DNA from: Micropterus salmoides | Taxonomy: Eukaryota; Chordata; Actinopteri; Centrarchiformes; Centrarchidae | Assembly (NCBI RefSeq): GCF_014851395.1 | Contig: NW_024040707.1 | Span: 16,453,957-16,517,956, forward strand | DNA length: 64,000 bases | Direction: 5' to 3' | Shown: positions 63,945 through 64,000 of the stretch, in pieces | Numbering within the stretch: the first letter of the stretch is position 1 | How the letters are laid out: each line of letters begins with the position of its first letter | The notes under the pieces: generated by a model | Told to the model about the DNA's origin: nothing | Seen by the model: the letters and a program-made list of their open reading frames with translations, nothing else | Database searches by the model: none | Made by a program: the position numbers and the translations under genes

Positions 63945-64000
63945 TCTACATTTACATTTATTCATTTAGCTTAGGCTTTTATCCAAAGCGACTTACAATT
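63945..64000 (-). mobile_element. SINE tail at right edge
   Basis: TTTATTCATTTAGCTTAGGC followed by TTTTATCCAAAGCGACTTACAATT is the complement of the 3' end seen at about 3055-3100. The rest of the element lies outside the window. Confidence 0.6.

Overview
The window is vertebrate nuclear DNA, almost certainly from a ray-finned (teleost) fish. The genes are split by GT-AG introns at vertebrate-conserved positions. Intergenic and intronic DNA is AT-rich and full of teleost-type repeats: Tc1 and hAT transposons, tRNA-derived SINEs, an RNase H-bearing LINE with a (GAA)n tail, and TG, GATA and poly-C microsatellites. All coding calls come from reading the translations and splice sites by eye; no database was searched.

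Layout. (1) 1-14,330: two tandem cytochrome P450 3A (CYP3A) genes on the plus strand. Copy 1 enters at the left edge (exons 7-13) and has a one-base deletion in exon 8. Copy 2 is complete: 13 exons, predicted 506 residues, with a 5.4 kb first intron holding a tandem repeat and a 2.1 kb inverted-repeat element. (2) 14,330-17,290: intergenic, with hAT-like and LINE remnants. (3) 17,290-31,860: CTTNBP2NL on the plus strand, with a GC-box/CCAAT promoter, one non-coding and four coding exons, 583 residues. (4) 31,940-38,293: CAPZA1 on the minus strand, ten exons, 286 residues, convergent with CTTNBP2NL at a very short interval; intron 8 holds a nearly complete but broken Tc1 transposon. (5) 38,300-41,835: intergenic, ending in a 5'-truncated LINE that abuts the next gene. 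(6) 41,897-54,332: APEH (acylaminoacyl-peptide hydrolase), plus strand, 23 exons, 730 residues, with two hAT insertions showing clear 8-bp target duplications. (7) 55,450-60,810: TLR9, plus strand, three exons, 1059 residues; the start codon sits alone at the end of exon 1. (8) 60,810-64,000: mostly non-coding, with a CpG-rich block near 61,800-62,350 that may be the promoter and first exon of a further gene.

The genes do not form a pathway. They are a xenobiotic/steroid monooxygenase pair (CYP3A), a striatin/cortactin-associated coiled-coil protein and an actin-capping subunit (both cytoskeletal), a cytosolic peptidase and an endosomal DNA sensor. From memory of human gene order, CTTNBP2NL and CAPZA1 are near neighbours, and APEH and TLR9 lie on the same chromosome arm, so the window joins two ancestral blocks. 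The most interesting observations are: replacement-only divergence between the CYP3A twins at substrate-recognition positions; an in-frame, arginine-rich, mitochondrial-presequence-like alternative start for APEH; an in-frame alternative membrane anchor for CYP3A; and a LINE inserted directly against the APEH first exon.
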